Translations under genes and position numbers: made by a program
From: Symbiodinium natans
Taxonomy: Eukaryota; Sar; Dinophyceae; Suessiales; Symbiodiniaceae
Assembly (NCBI GenBank): GCA_905221605.1
Contig: CAJNDS010002066.1
Span: forward strand, 355,480 to 415,479
DNA: 60,000 bases
Direction of reading: 5' to 3'
The notes under the pieces: model-generated
What the model was told of the DNA's origin: nothing
The model's database searches: none
Seen by the model: the letters and a program-made list of their open reading frames with translations, nothing else
Shown: one piece after another, positions 1 through 10,082 of the stretch
Numbering within the stretch: the stretch's first letter is position 1
How the letters are laid out: every line of letters begins with the position of its first letter

Positions 1-250
1 GGGCGCTTAGGGTTTAGCATCCACAGAGCACCGACAGGTCATGGGGGCTGCCAGGCGGATGGCTTTGCATTCTTCACCACAGGGGTTTAGGGTTTAGGGT
101 TGAGGGTTTAGGCTTTTAGGGTTTACTGTTTAGGGTTTAGGGTTTAGGGTTTAGGGTGTAGGGTTTAGGGCTTAGGGCTGAGGGTTTAGGCTTTTAGGGT
201 TTAGGGTTAAGGGTTCAGGGTTTATAGGGTTTAGGCTTAGGGTTTAGGGT

Positions 251-460
251 TTAGGGCCTTGCAGCGGGTCCTCCAAGAAGTGGGCGAAGCGGGTCAGGGA
301 TGTCCAGCACGACTTGCATCTGTGGACTGCCAGTGCCTAGAAAGCGCACTCCTTTCCACCCCACCACCACAGGCTTCCTGCGCTTGCGAAGCTCCGCCGC
401 CAAGGTGCCATGCGATGAGGAGAGTTCACTCGGCATCCTGGTCAGATAGATAGGGCACAA
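251..460 (-). CDS. Exon-like island, unknown protein
   Basis: Open throughout on the minus strand and protein-like, with HGTLAAELRKRRKPVVVGWK and QVVLDIPDP. Telomere-type arrays flank it. Splice sites not assigned; no family recognised. Confidence 0.35.
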   Translation of the reverse strand: MCPIYLTRMPSELSSSHGTLAAELRKRRKPVVVGWKGVRFLGTGSPQMQVVLDIPDPLRPLLGGPAARP

Positions 461-552
461 TGCGCCCCGTTTTAAGATGTTGCCGGGCTCGTGGCCAATG
501 AAGGCTTATCCTTGAGAGTGCTGCGCATGCATGGGACGACTCAAGGGGTTGC

Positions 553-1000
553 AGCTTCGGGTTTAGGGTTTAGGGTTTAGGGTTTAGGGTTTAGGGTTTA
601 GGGTTTAGGGTTCAGGGTTTAGGGTTCAGGGTTTAGGGTTTAGGGATTAGGGTCTAGGGTTTAGGGTTTAGGGTTTAAGGTTTAGGGTTTAGGGTTTAGG
701 GTTTAGGGCTTGAGGTTTAGGGCTTGAGGTTTAGGTGGCTTATCGGGATTTTTCTGGCCCTGGGTTTCGGGCTTCGAGTTTTGGGTCTAGGGGCGCCTGA
801 ATGATTGGCACATCCTCCAAACGAGCATCCCAGAGCACCGACTCTGCAGCAGGTGTTGGGGCTTAGGGTTCAGGGCTTAGGGTTTCGAGGTTAGGGTTTA
901 GGGTTTAGGGTTTAGGGTTTAGGGTTTAGGGTTTAGGGTTTAGGGTTTAGGGTTTAGGGTTTAGGGTTTAGGGTTTAGGGTTAGAGGCTTGAGGCTTTCG
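553..1000. repeat. TTTAGGG arrays with degenerate units
   Basis: Two runs (about 560-735 and 890-990) of plus-strand TTTAGGG interrupted by an exon island around 740-850. TTTAGGC and TTCAGGG variants are mixed in. Confidence 0.95.
797..843 (-). CDS. 47-nt exon, unknown gene
   Basis: Acceptor gcag, then SVLWDARLEDVPIIQ after a two-base split codon, and a GC donor: the same architecture as the cullin exons. Part of it recurs in degenerate form near 21-45. Protein family unknown. Confidence 0.55.
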
Positions 1001-1228
1001 GGTCTGAGAAAGGCGCCTGACACACCAAAAGCGCAGAAACACAAGAGCCCTGCACCACAGGAGGCCCCGGGGCGCAAACTAAACCCCTGGAGACCGAAAA
1101 ATTTTTTACACACTACGAGCTCTTAGCTCCGAAACTCAAACCTCCCTGACGCCCCCAAAGAACCCTAAACCCTAACAAAAACTACACCCTAGACCGGAGC
1201 CTTAAGCCTAGAAGCTCCAACTCCGAAT

Positions 1229-1490
1229 CTCTATGCCCCAAACCCTAAACCCTAAACCCTAAACCCTAAAACCCTAAAACCCTAAACCCCAAACCCTAAA
1301 CCCTAAACCCTGAACCCTAAACCCTAAACCCGAAACCCTACACCCGAAACCCTAAACCCTAAACCCTAAACCCTAAAACCCTACAACCCTAAACCCTAAA
1401 ACCCTAAACCCTAAACCCTAAAACCCTAAACCCTAGACCCTAAACCTTAAACCCTAAACCCTAACCCTAAACCCTAGACCCTAAACCCTA
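1229..1490. repeat. CCCTAAA array
   Basis: Opposite orientation to the neighbouring arrays; contains 8-bp CCCTAAAA units and point variants. Confidence 0.95.
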
Positions 1491-1505
1491 AAGCCAACAG
1501 CGCAC

Positions 1506-1552
1506 CGATTCTGGTACAGGGCGCAGGTGTGGCCGGATCGGCTCTGGGGAAC
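1506..1552 (-). CDS. 47-nt exon with a kelch-like motif
   Basis: Between a ggcag acceptor and a GT (or nearby GC) donor it reads VPQSRSGHTCALYQN. This resembles the P-x-x-R-x-G-H-x-x-x-x-Y-x-N part of a kelch repeat, preceding the usual Phe-Gly-Gly. One exon is not enough to be sure. Confidence 0.5.
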
Positions 1553-1578
1553 CTGCCGGGGGGCTGGGAAATCTGGCT

Positions 1579-1915
1579 TGTTTAGGGTTTAGGGTTTAGG
1601 GTTTAGGGTTTAGGGTTTAGGGTTTAGGGTTTAGGGTTTAGGGTTTAGGGTTTAGGGTTTAGGGTTTAGGGTTTAGGGTTTAGGGTTTAGAGGTTTAGGG
1701 TTTTTAGGGTTTAGGGTTTAGGGTTTAGGGTTCGGTTTAGGGTTTAGGGTTTAGGGTTTAGGGTTTAGGGTTGAGGGTTTAGGGTTTAGGGTTTGGGGTT
1801 TGGGGTTTGGGGTTTGGGGTTTGGGGTTTGGGGTTTGGGGTTTGGGGTTTGGGGGTTTCGGGTTTCGGGTTTCGGGTTTGGGGTTTGGGGTTTGGGGTTT
1901 GGGGTTTGGGGTTTA
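1579..1915. repeat. TTTAGGG array passing into TTTGGGG
   Basis: About 25 TTTAGGG units are followed from about 1792 by a run of TTTGGGG with a short TTTCGGG block inside. Confidence 0.95.
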
Positions 1916-2002
1916 GGGTTCACCGTTTGGGGTTTGAGGTTTAGCAGTTAGGGCGTCAGAGTTCGGGGTTTAGGGTTAGGGTATGGTTGCACGGTCCGTT
2001 CA

Positions 2003-2359
2003 TCAACAAGGACACGCGCCCGATCGTGCACGGCAACTAGCACATCCCTGGGCCTGCAACGCTTGCTCCACTCTAGCTCGAGCAGCTTTGTGGTCGCTGC
2101 CAGACCACATTGCATCCGTCAGGGCAGACATCCCCAGCAGGAACCCATGGTCAGCGAATGGCTTCTTAGGGTCGGTGAACATACTCAACCTCAAGTTGGT
2201 GAGTCGGGTTCGGCTGCCCAGGTCCTTCTTTTTGGTCTCATCGTACCAGCACATGTAATGCGGTATGGAACCCGGAAGGTGTGCACGCACACGCCCTTTG
2301 CGAAACGGATGTGCAAAGCATCTCCTTTCACCATCCGTGTGGCTGGAAGCCGCCACCAT
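2003..2359 (-). CDS. Uninterrupted open island, unknown protein
   Basis: The longest gene-like island of the first 10 kb. The minus-strand frame is compositionally protein-like (PHYMCWYDETKKKDLGSR, then RLSMFTDPKKPFADHGFLLG). Could be a large exon or a retroposed fragment. Another frame on the plus strand is also open. Confidence 0.35.
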   Translation of the reverse strand: MVAASSHTDGERRCFAHPFRKGRVRAHLPGSIPHYMCWYDETKKKDLGSRTRLTNLRLSMFTDPKKPFADHGFLLGMSALTDAMWSGSDHKAARARVEQALQAQGCASCRARSGACPC

Positions 2360-2516
2360 GTAGCTTGAGTTTAGGGCTTACAGGTTTTGTGGCTAGCGTT
2401 TAGGGTTCGGGTTTAGAGGTTTAGGGGTTCAAAAAATCTAGGGTCCAGGGTTGAGGGGTTAGACCTAAGGGTGTAGCAGTTGAGCATATTGCTTCTAAGC
2501 ACCCTGAAGCCAGATC

Positions 2517-2666
2517 CTAAAACCCTAAAACCCTAAAACCCTAAAACCCTAAAACCCTAAAACCCTAAAACCCTAAAACCCTAAAACCCTAAAACCCTAA
2601 AACCCTAAAACCCTAAAACCCTAAAACCCTAAAACCCTAAAACCCTAAAACCCTAAAACCCTAACT
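2517..2666. repeat. Uniform 8-bp CCCTAAAA array
   Basis: About 18 perfect units of CCCTAAAA, the Chlamydomonas-type telomere unit, distinct from the 7-bp unit elsewhere. Confidence 0.95.
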
Positions 2667-3095
2667 GCCAAAGTCTAGAAGTATCAGGTCCCAGCAGTAG
2701 CCTGGGAATGAAAGGGATGCCCTTTTTGGTGTAAAGGGGCTTGGAAGGGGACCGAAGCCCCAAGAAAAGGGAATCAGGGCCTACTCTGGGTCCTAGAGAA
2801 TTCAGGATTTAGGGTTTAAGGGGCTTTGGGGTTTAGGTCCTGGCACCACTGGAGCTCTTTCTCAAACCTCCAAGCCCCCAGTTGAGCCCCTTGAGCACAA
2901 TCCGAACCTGAGATTCGAGGGATTCGGGTTCCGGACTTGCACAAAAACCCTAGAGGCCGACCCTGAAACCATAAACCGCTCAAGCACCCCACGCCGGGAG
3001 TTCCGAAGCCCTTCCCGTGGCAAAGCCTCCCCGTCACATTTGAGCAGCTCCCAACACGGGAAAGGCCCCGCCTCAAGCAGCTGGGTCCAGCAAAC

Positions 3096-3232
3096 CCCCT
3101 AAACCCCCCTAAACCCCCCTAAACCCCCCTAAACCCCCCTAAACCCCCCTAAACCCCCCCTAAACCCCCCTAAACCCCCCTAAACCCTAAACCCTAAACC
3201 CTAAACCCCCTAAACCCCCTAAACTCCCCTAA
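3096..3232. repeat. CCCCCCTAAA-type array
   Basis: Roughly ten 9-10 bp units with an enlarged C run, then normal CCCTAAA units. Confidence 0.9.
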
Positions 3233-3741
3233 ACCCCCTACACGGTAAACTGGGGGATTCGGGTGAAGGGCTTGGGGTCTTGGCTTGGGGGATTAGAAGC
3301 CGTAGCCTCAAAAGCGTTCGGAGGAAAGGGTTTACGGTATAGGTTGAGGGTTTAGGGTTTAGGGTTTAGGGTTTAGGGTTTAGGGCTTAGCGTTTAGGGT
3401 TTAGGGTTTAGGGTTTAGGGCTTAGCCACACGTTACACCCGAATGTGGACCCTCCCGGAGGGCAGTACACATCAGCGGTGCGGCAGAAGTGCACATAACA
3501 GCAATTAAATGTGAGCCCCAATGTGGGCCCTTAACCCTAAACCCTAAACCTAAACCCTAAACCCTAAACCCTAAACCCTAAACCCTAAACCCTAAACCCT
3601 AAACCGCTGCACCTCGGTGTCTTGCGTGAGGGCTCATGAACTCAGGATACCTGGTGGGCGCTGAAGTTGCAGACAGTATATACGACAACTTGGAGTGCGT
3701 TTTGGCAGCAAATCCCCAAGCGGACGCATGTTTTCTGTTGC

Positions 3742-3892
3742 CTAAACCCTAAACCCTAAACCCTAAACCCTAAACCCTAAACCCTAAACCCTAAACCCTA
3801 AACCCTAAACCCTAAACCCTAAACCCTAAACCCTAAACCCTAAACCCTAAACCCTAAACCCTAAACCCTAAACCCTAAACCCTAACTAAACC
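3742..3892. repeat. CCCTAAA array
   Basis: About 21 almost perfect 7-bp units. The flanking islands at 3606-3741 and 3895-4010 have no stops in some minus-strand frames but no recognisable product. Confidence 0.95.
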
Positions 3893-4417
3893 CTAGGGAC
3901 CACATGGTTTACTCGAACGCCTGGTCGGCGCACAGCGTCGAGCGGTCATCTTTGAAATGCTCCGCTGCTCGAGCCCAACCAGGATTCCCCCATGTGCACG
4001 TCCCCACAACTCTAAACCCTAGACCCTAAACCCTAAACCCTAACATGTGGTTCCCGAATGCAGACGCTCCCGATGTGCATTTCTAGCAGGCGACGCAGGA
4101 TAAAGCTATACCACCCAGTACTGCAGAGCGCCTTGGGCAGTTGGGCTTTTTATGGGAGTGCACCCTAGAACCTAAACCCTAAACCCTAAACTCTAAACCC
4201 TAAACCCTAAGCCCGACAAACCCCATACAGCTTGGGCCCTACGAAGCGGGGATGGGTAGGGGCTTTAAGCGCACGAACCCTGAACGCAGAATTTTGCGGT
4301 CTCAGATCCGAAATGCAAAACCCAAACGCCCTAAAGGTTTAGGGTTTAGGGCTTAGGGTTTTGGGCTTAGGGATTAGGGTTTAGGGTTTGGGGTCTTAGT
4401 AAGGTCTTCGTGTCTTA

Positions 4418-4566
4418 GGGGTTTAGGGTTTAGGGTTTAGGGTTTAGGGTTTAGGGTTTAGGGTTTAGGGTTTAGGGTTTAGGGTTTAGGGTTTAGGGTT
4501 TAGGGTTTAGGGTTTAGGGTTTAGGGTTTAGGGTTTAGGGTTTAGGGTTTAGGGTTTAGGGTTTGG
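4418..4566. repeat. TTTAGGG array
   Basis: About 20 near-perfect units. Degenerate GGGTTTGG units follow around 4805-4885. Confidence 0.95.
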
Positions 4567-5125
4567 GGTCTTAGTATTACAGTGATCGGGTTTCGGGGTC
4601 CCTCAACCGCAAGGCCTCGAACGCCATCAAGGCCGTTCATGCGAGAAAGCCAGCCAGTTGGTGCACCAGGTTATAATGCTGGGTTTTAGGGTTTAGGGTT
4701 TAGGGTTTAGGGTTTCTAGATGTGGGCTGACAGAGGTTGAAAGGCTGATCGGGGTGATAGGAGCCTGGGCTTTTCGGACTTATTGCGCGTGGCTTCGAGT
4801 TGGGGTTTAGCGTTTTTGGGGTTTGGGGTTGGGGTTTGGGGTTTGGGGGTTGGGGTTTGGGGTTTGGGGCTTTGGGGCTTTGGGTGAGTTGGAGTTAGGC
4901 TGAGGTTGGGACCTTTCAGTGGCAGTGCTATGGGAAGAATATCACCTGAACAGGTTTTAGGGTTTAGGGTTTGCAAGCCTGTGCGTGAGCCTTGCTTGAG
5001 TGGCTTTCAAAGGGCTGCGAAAAAGCCGCAGCGAATCGGTTGAGGGTTTAGGGCTTACGGAGGTTTCAAAGAAGGACCGTAAGGACAGCCTTTAAGTCGA
5101 GGTGCGGGCAGCTTAGGGTTTAGGG

Positions 5126-5340
5126 TTGAGGGCCCGAAGCTTTAAGCCCCCCCCACCCTCCATATGCCAATATAGTATATTGATACACTATACTTGCAGG
5201 TCCGTGGCAAGAAAAACGAGGATCCAGGTATTGAGCGAACAGCGGGTCCCTTTTTCCGAACTGGTCATTGAGACTCTACACCCTCAACCCTACATGCTAT
5301 ACAAAACGGATGCTAACAGGTGATCAAGAGAAGGAGGGAC
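5126..5340. other. Unique island, nothing recognised
   Basis: About 200 bp with a plus-strand open frame containing many Pro and Ser residues; no motif, and AT-richer than its surroundings. Confidence 0.3.
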
Positions 5341-5739
5341 CCTGTAAGGGACCTTAAGGATTAATTAAGGGTTACTAAGAACAAGATGAAGGGTCGCTTC
5401 TAGGCATACCCCTTAAGGTGCAGGGGTTTGATGGTGGGGAGCCTCGACTGCTCCGAGTCTTCTCAGGATTGAGGGGTCCTCAACCCCCAAAACCCCAAAA
5501 ACCCTGAACCCCCTAAGCCCCCTAAACCTCCTAACCCCCTAAAGCCCCTAAACCCCCAAAACCCTAAACCCCCAAAACCCTAAAACCAAACCCTAAGCCC
5601 CCTTAAGAGGTGCTTGATGGGTCCTTTAGGGTTTGGGTCTCGGGGCTTGGTGCTTAGAGGGTGGAGACGTAAGGGTTTAGGGTTGAGGGTGTAAGGTTCA
5701 GGGTTTAGGGTTCACAGGGTTTAGGGTTCAGGGTTCAGG

Positions 5740-6110
5740 GTTCAGGGTTTAGGGTTTAGGGTTTAGGGTTTAGGGTTTAGGGTTTAGGCTTTAGGCTTTA
5801 GGCTTTAGGCTTTAGGCTTTAGGGTTTAGGCTTTAGGGTTTAGGGTTTAGGGTTTAGGGTTTAGGGTTTAGGGTTTAGGGTTTAGGGTTTAGGGTTTAGG
5901 GTTTAGGGTTTAGGGTTTAGGGTTTAGGGACCAGGGTTTAGGGTTTAGGGTTTACGGTTTAGGGTTTAGGGGAAAAGGGTTTAGGGTTTAGGGTTTAGGG
6001 TGTAGGGGATCTTTTCTAAACCCTTAACCGTAAACCCTTTTTCCCTAAACCCTAAACCCTAAACCCTAAACCCTTTTCCCCTAAACCCTTTTCCCCTAAA
6101 CCCTAAACCC
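5740..6110. repeat. TTTAGGG array with inverted downstream block
   Basis: TTTAGGG and TTTAGGC units up to about 6005, then CCCTAAA/CCCTTTTCC units in the opposite orientation, forming an inverted pair. Confidence 0.9.
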
Positions 6111-6689
6111 TGGTACCTGTCAAGAGGCAACTGCTCGAAAGCTGCGCTATGGTTGAGGGCTTTGGGGAGAGCGACAGGCCCTAAACCCCAAACCCTAAAC
6201 CCCAACCCCCAAACCCTAAACCCCAAACCCTAAACCCTAAACCCTAAAACCTAAACCCTAAACCCGTTCCGGTCAGCTCTTTTTCCTTTGCCCGCTGGGG
6301 GCCTAGAAAGGTGACGCGCTTGGCTCCCTCTTCGTTGGCCTCCCCTTGCGGTAAAGAGGGAGCACCGCTCCTGGAACTGGAGCCAGAGGGGTTCACAGGG
6401 TTTAGGGTTTAGGGTTTAGGGTTTAGGGTTTAGGGTTTAGGGTTTAGGGTTTAGGGTTTAGGGTTTAGGGTTTAGGGTTCAGGTTTCAGGGTTCATAGGG
6501 TTTAGGGGGGTTTAGGGGAAGAGATGCAGGAGTTCAGCACATGAGGAGGTTGATCTAGGTGAAGGGCCCCTTTTTGGAATTCCTTCTCTTCTAGCACATT
6601 CCCCAAACCCTAAACCCAGAAAACCCTAGACTCTCCCTGGACCCCTGATTCCCTGACGTGTAAGGTTCGAAAACGGGCCCTGGCCTTAG

Positions 6690-6776
6690 GTCAACCGCCA
6701 CATGGCGTGCGCGGAACGTGCATGCAGCTGCAACTCGCATGAGCTCCCAGGCAGTCACCGGGCTGCCTAGGGAGGT
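6690..6776 (-). CDS. Exon-like island, unknown protein
   Basis: Reads PVTAWELMRVAAACTFRARH then VAVDL without stops on the minus strand, following an aggcag acceptor. No family recognised. Confidence 0.35.
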
Positions 6777-6962
6777 GTTTAGGGTTTAGAGTTTAGGGTT
6801 TGGGGTTTAGGGTTTGGGGTTTGGGGTTTAGGGTTTAGGGTTTAGGGTTTAGGGTTTCGGGTTTCGGGTTTAAGGTTTAGGGTTGAAGCTTTCGGCTGCT
6901 CAGGGCTTCGAAGCTTTCTTGACACCCACCCACGACACCCGCAAGTGCCAGGCATCATCCAA

Positions 6963-7220
6963 TTTAGGGTTTAGGGTTTAGGGTTTAGGGTTTAGGGTTT
7001 AGGGTTTAGGGTTTAGGGTTTAGGGTTTAGGGTTTAGGGTTTAGGGTTTAGGGTTTAGGGTTTAGGGTTTAGGGTTTAGGGTTTTAGGTTTAGGGTTTTG
7101 GGTTTAGGGTTTAGGGTTTAGGGTTTAGGGTTTAGGGTTTAGGGTTTAGGGTTTAGGGTTTAGGGTTTAGGGTTTAGGGTTTAGGGTTTAGGGTTTAGGG
7201 TTTAGGGTTTAAACCCTAAA
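6963..7220. repeat. Long TTTAGGG array
   Basis: About 36 units, ending in a short head-to-head junction with CCCTAAA at about 7210. Confidence 0.95.
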
Positions 7221-7456
7221 CCCTCCAGGGGTTGGACTTCCCATGCCCAGAAATACCCAAAAGAGCCCAATACCCTCTCATTCAGAAATATACCTTATGA
7301 ATCCTTACATTATAAGGATTCCTTTTATAGTTTATGGGTGTTTTTATCGTATGTGTCTTTAATTAAGGCGTATGGGGCTCTCTGGGTACCCTATTTGGAG
7401 AAGACACGTACATTCTACCGCGGCTTAGGGTTTAGGATTCAGGGCTTAGGGCTCAT

Positions 7457-7645
7457 CAGCAAATACCCACCCACCCACCCAAAAAATCCCGAAACATGAA
7501 GAAGTACAAGGGTTTACATTCTACACGCAGCTGATTTCTATCCCAGAAGGAGCCTTGCCCACGAACTTTTGTGCCTTGCCCACGAAATTTTTGTGCGTTG
7601 CCCACGAATGTTTTGTGCCTTGCCCACGAATTTCATTAGGGTTTT
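7457..7645. mobile_element. Degenerate relative of the 41-kb foldback element
   Basis: A stretch with acccacccacccaaaaaatc is followed by four imperfect copies of a CTTGCCCACGAA-type repeat of about 21 bp. The 40.8-42.7 kb element has the same order: acccacccgcccaaagaatc, then CTTGCCCGCTAA repeats. Only one arm is present here. Confidence 0.6.
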
Positions 7646-7999
7646 AATTGCTATATGATAGGGAGGGTTTAGGGTTCAGGGTTTATAGGGTTTAGGGTGG
7701 AGAAGGTGGTCGGGTACCCCTCCGGAGGGGGGTCTGGGGGAGCCCGCATGAACGCGGGGCTCCTCGCCCTTTAAGGGTTTAGGGTTTAGTGTTGGGGTTT
7801 AGGGTTCAGGGTTTAAGGAACCCTAAACTCGAAACCTCTAACCCAAGCCCACAAGGCCCAAATCGCCGGCTTGGCTGGATCTAGGGTTTTAGGGTTTTGG
7901 GGCTTAAGGTTTTAGAGTTTTGGGGTTTACGGTTTTAGGGTTGTACGATTTCGGGTCAGGGTTTTGAATCTTAGGTAAGGGGTCTCGTAGCGTGTAGGA

Positions 8000-8086
8000 A
8001 CAGCCCAAAGATCCGCCTGAGTGTTGATTTCGTGCAGCCTCCAAGGTATTCCAGCTGGCCGTCCGTCATTCGACTGCGCTTGGGTT
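8000..8086 (-). CDS. Exon-like island, unknown protein
   Basis: After a gcgcag acceptor the minus strand reads RMTDGQLEYLG and then GCTKSTLRRIFGLF; a GC dinucleotide after LG is a possible donor. No family recognised. Confidence 0.35.
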
Positions 8087-8680
8087 TAGGATTGAGGGTT
8101 TAGGGTTTCGACCTTTAAAGCATTAGAACTAAGACACATGCCATGGGGTTACATAGAGTGCTATACTTTCAAACTTTACAAATTTAGGTTAACCCCAGAT
8201 CATACCCAAAAGTAGTCCTGCTCTAGAACCTCCCCTCCCCAAAAAAACATTTAAAAAAAAAACAATAATATGTAAATACTATGTCCCTTATCCGGGGAAC
8301 CCTACCGTAGATCCAGGAGGAACCTAGGAATGAAGGGGTCTCACAGGGGTTGATAAGGGCGCCTAAACCCTAAAACAACGGAAAAAAGGGTCCAGGGTTT
8401 AAGGTTTGGGGCCAAAGTTTGGGGTTCAGGGTTTAGGGCAATGTGGGTTTAGGGTTTAGGGTTTAGGGATTAGGGTTTAGGGTTTAGGGTTTAGGGTGTA
8501 GGGTTTAGGGTTTAGGGTTTAGGGCAATGTGGGTTCCTCAACTGGCCTGCGCTGTACATAAGACCCTGGGCGGCAAACGTGCGGAGACCACCGTGGCAAA
8601 AAGCGGGGGGAATGGCTCTGGGTTTTCTGAACTGCGGCTTAGAGGGGTGTGGGAGGTTTAGGGATTTGGGGGGTTTAGGG

Positions 8681-8990
8681 TTTAGGGTTCAGGGTTTAGG
8701 GTTTAGGGTTTAGGGTTTAGGGTTTAGGGTTTAGGGTTTAGGGTTTAGGGTTTAGGGTTTACCCAAAGCCTCAACCAAAGAAGCTACAAACTTGACGTTC
8801 TTGGCTCCTAAGCCTAAGGTTTAGGGTTTAGGGTTTAGGGTTTAGGGTTTAGGGTTTAGGGTTTTGGGTTTAGGGTTTAGGGTTTAGGGTTTAGGGTTTA
8901 GGGTTTAGGGTTTAGGGTTTAGGGTTTAGGGTTTAGGGTTTAGGGTTTAGGGTTTAGGGTTTAGGGTTTAGGGTTTAGGGTTTAGGGTGT
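8681..8990. repeat. TTTAGGG arrays
   Basis: Two arrays (8681-8763 and 8817-8990) separated by a 55-bp island of which nothing is recognised. Confidence 0.95.
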
Positions 8991-9017
8991 AGGGGTCAAT
9001 GTCTACTGTTTAGGTGG

Positions 9018-9096
9018 GCTTCAAGCGAAACGCTCCTTCTTGGAGGTCCCACACAGCACGTGCCCGCTTTCTAAGACCGCACAGCGGCCGATCTTG
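9018..9096 (-). CDS. Exon-like island, unknown protein
   Basis: Minus strand, after a ggccag acceptor: KIGRCAVLESGHVLCGTSKK then ERFA and stop. Protein-like but unassigned. Confidence 0.3.
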
Positions 9097-9450
9097 GCTG
9101 GCCAGGGCCCAGTGCACCCCATTTACGGGTTTAGGGCTTAGAGTCTAGGGTCTAGGGTTTAGGGTTTCGGGTTTAGGGTTTAGGGCTTAGGGTTTAGGGT
9201 TTAGGTTTGGGGTTTAAGTTTAGGGTTTAGGGTTTAGGGTTTAGAGTTTCCACTACCAAATGAAGCTGATGTCGTGAATTCGCCCACATGTTCACAGGAA
9301 CTAAGGCTTGTTGTTGTATCAAAGGGCCCTCGCCGGTGAACCAAGCATGAAACAATCTTGCCCGAACCTGCTGCTCAAAAGCTCAAGGCAAGCCCCCATC
9401 GCCCAATCCAGCTCCTTGCCACGATGCCAGCCATCCCTGGCCTTTCTACA

Positions 9451-9710
9451 TGGGGGGGGGGGGGGGGGGGTTCCGCGCAGTTAGGGCCTTGAGGGGGGGG
9501 GGGGGTTCCTATACTAAGAAGGGTATCTTAAGGGTACTCCTATGGGGGGGGGGGGGGGGGAATTGCCCATGTGGTATGCAACACGAAGCCTTTCACTCTC
9601 GGCCTCCTGCCCACACCTCCATGATAGCAGCAGTCGTTCATGGGGAGTGTAAGCCCTAAACCCTTAATGAGGGCGTACTAGAAGAGGGGGGGGGGGGGGG
9701 GGGGGCGAAG
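9451..9710. repeat. Cluster of four poly-G tracts
   Basis: G runs of roughly 13-20 bases at about 9451, 9494, 9545 and 9687 within 260 bp; the sequence between them is not repetitive. Confidence 0.9.
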
Positions 9711-9766
9711 GCCTCATGCCGCAAACATCGGTTTGGGGTTTAGGGTTTAGGGTTTAGGCTTAAGGC

Positions 9767-9990
9767 TGAAGGCTTAAGGCTTAAGGCTTTAGGCTTTAGG
9801 CTTTAGGCTTTAGGCTTTAGGCTTTAGGCTTTAGGCTTTAGGCTTTAGGCTTTAGGCTTTAGGCTTTAGGCTTTAGGCTTTAGGCTTTAGGCTTTAGGGT
9901 TGAGGGTTTAGGGTTTAGGGTTTAGGGTTTAGGGTTTAGGGTTTAGGGTTTAGGGTTTAGGGTTTAGGGTTTAGGGTTTAGGGTTTACGA
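9767..9990. repeat. TTTAGGC run followed by TTTAGGG run
   Basis: About 17 uniform TTTAGGC units switch abruptly to TTTAGGG around 9,900. Each block is homogeneous. Confidence 0.95.
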
Positions 9991-10082
9991 AACCCTAGGC
10001 CCTAGACCCCTAAACCCCAGACAACTAGACCCTAAACCCTAAACCCTTAACCCAAATTACACCAGCGAAGACCCCAAACAGA

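Larger units (their letters stand above)
7220..8450. other. Mixed region without a recognised gene
   Basis: Contains AT-rich segments (7,300-7,370 and 8,110-8,290), scattered single telomere units, the element at 7457-7645 and an exon-like island at 8,000-8,086. Nothing else stands out. Confidence 0.4.
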
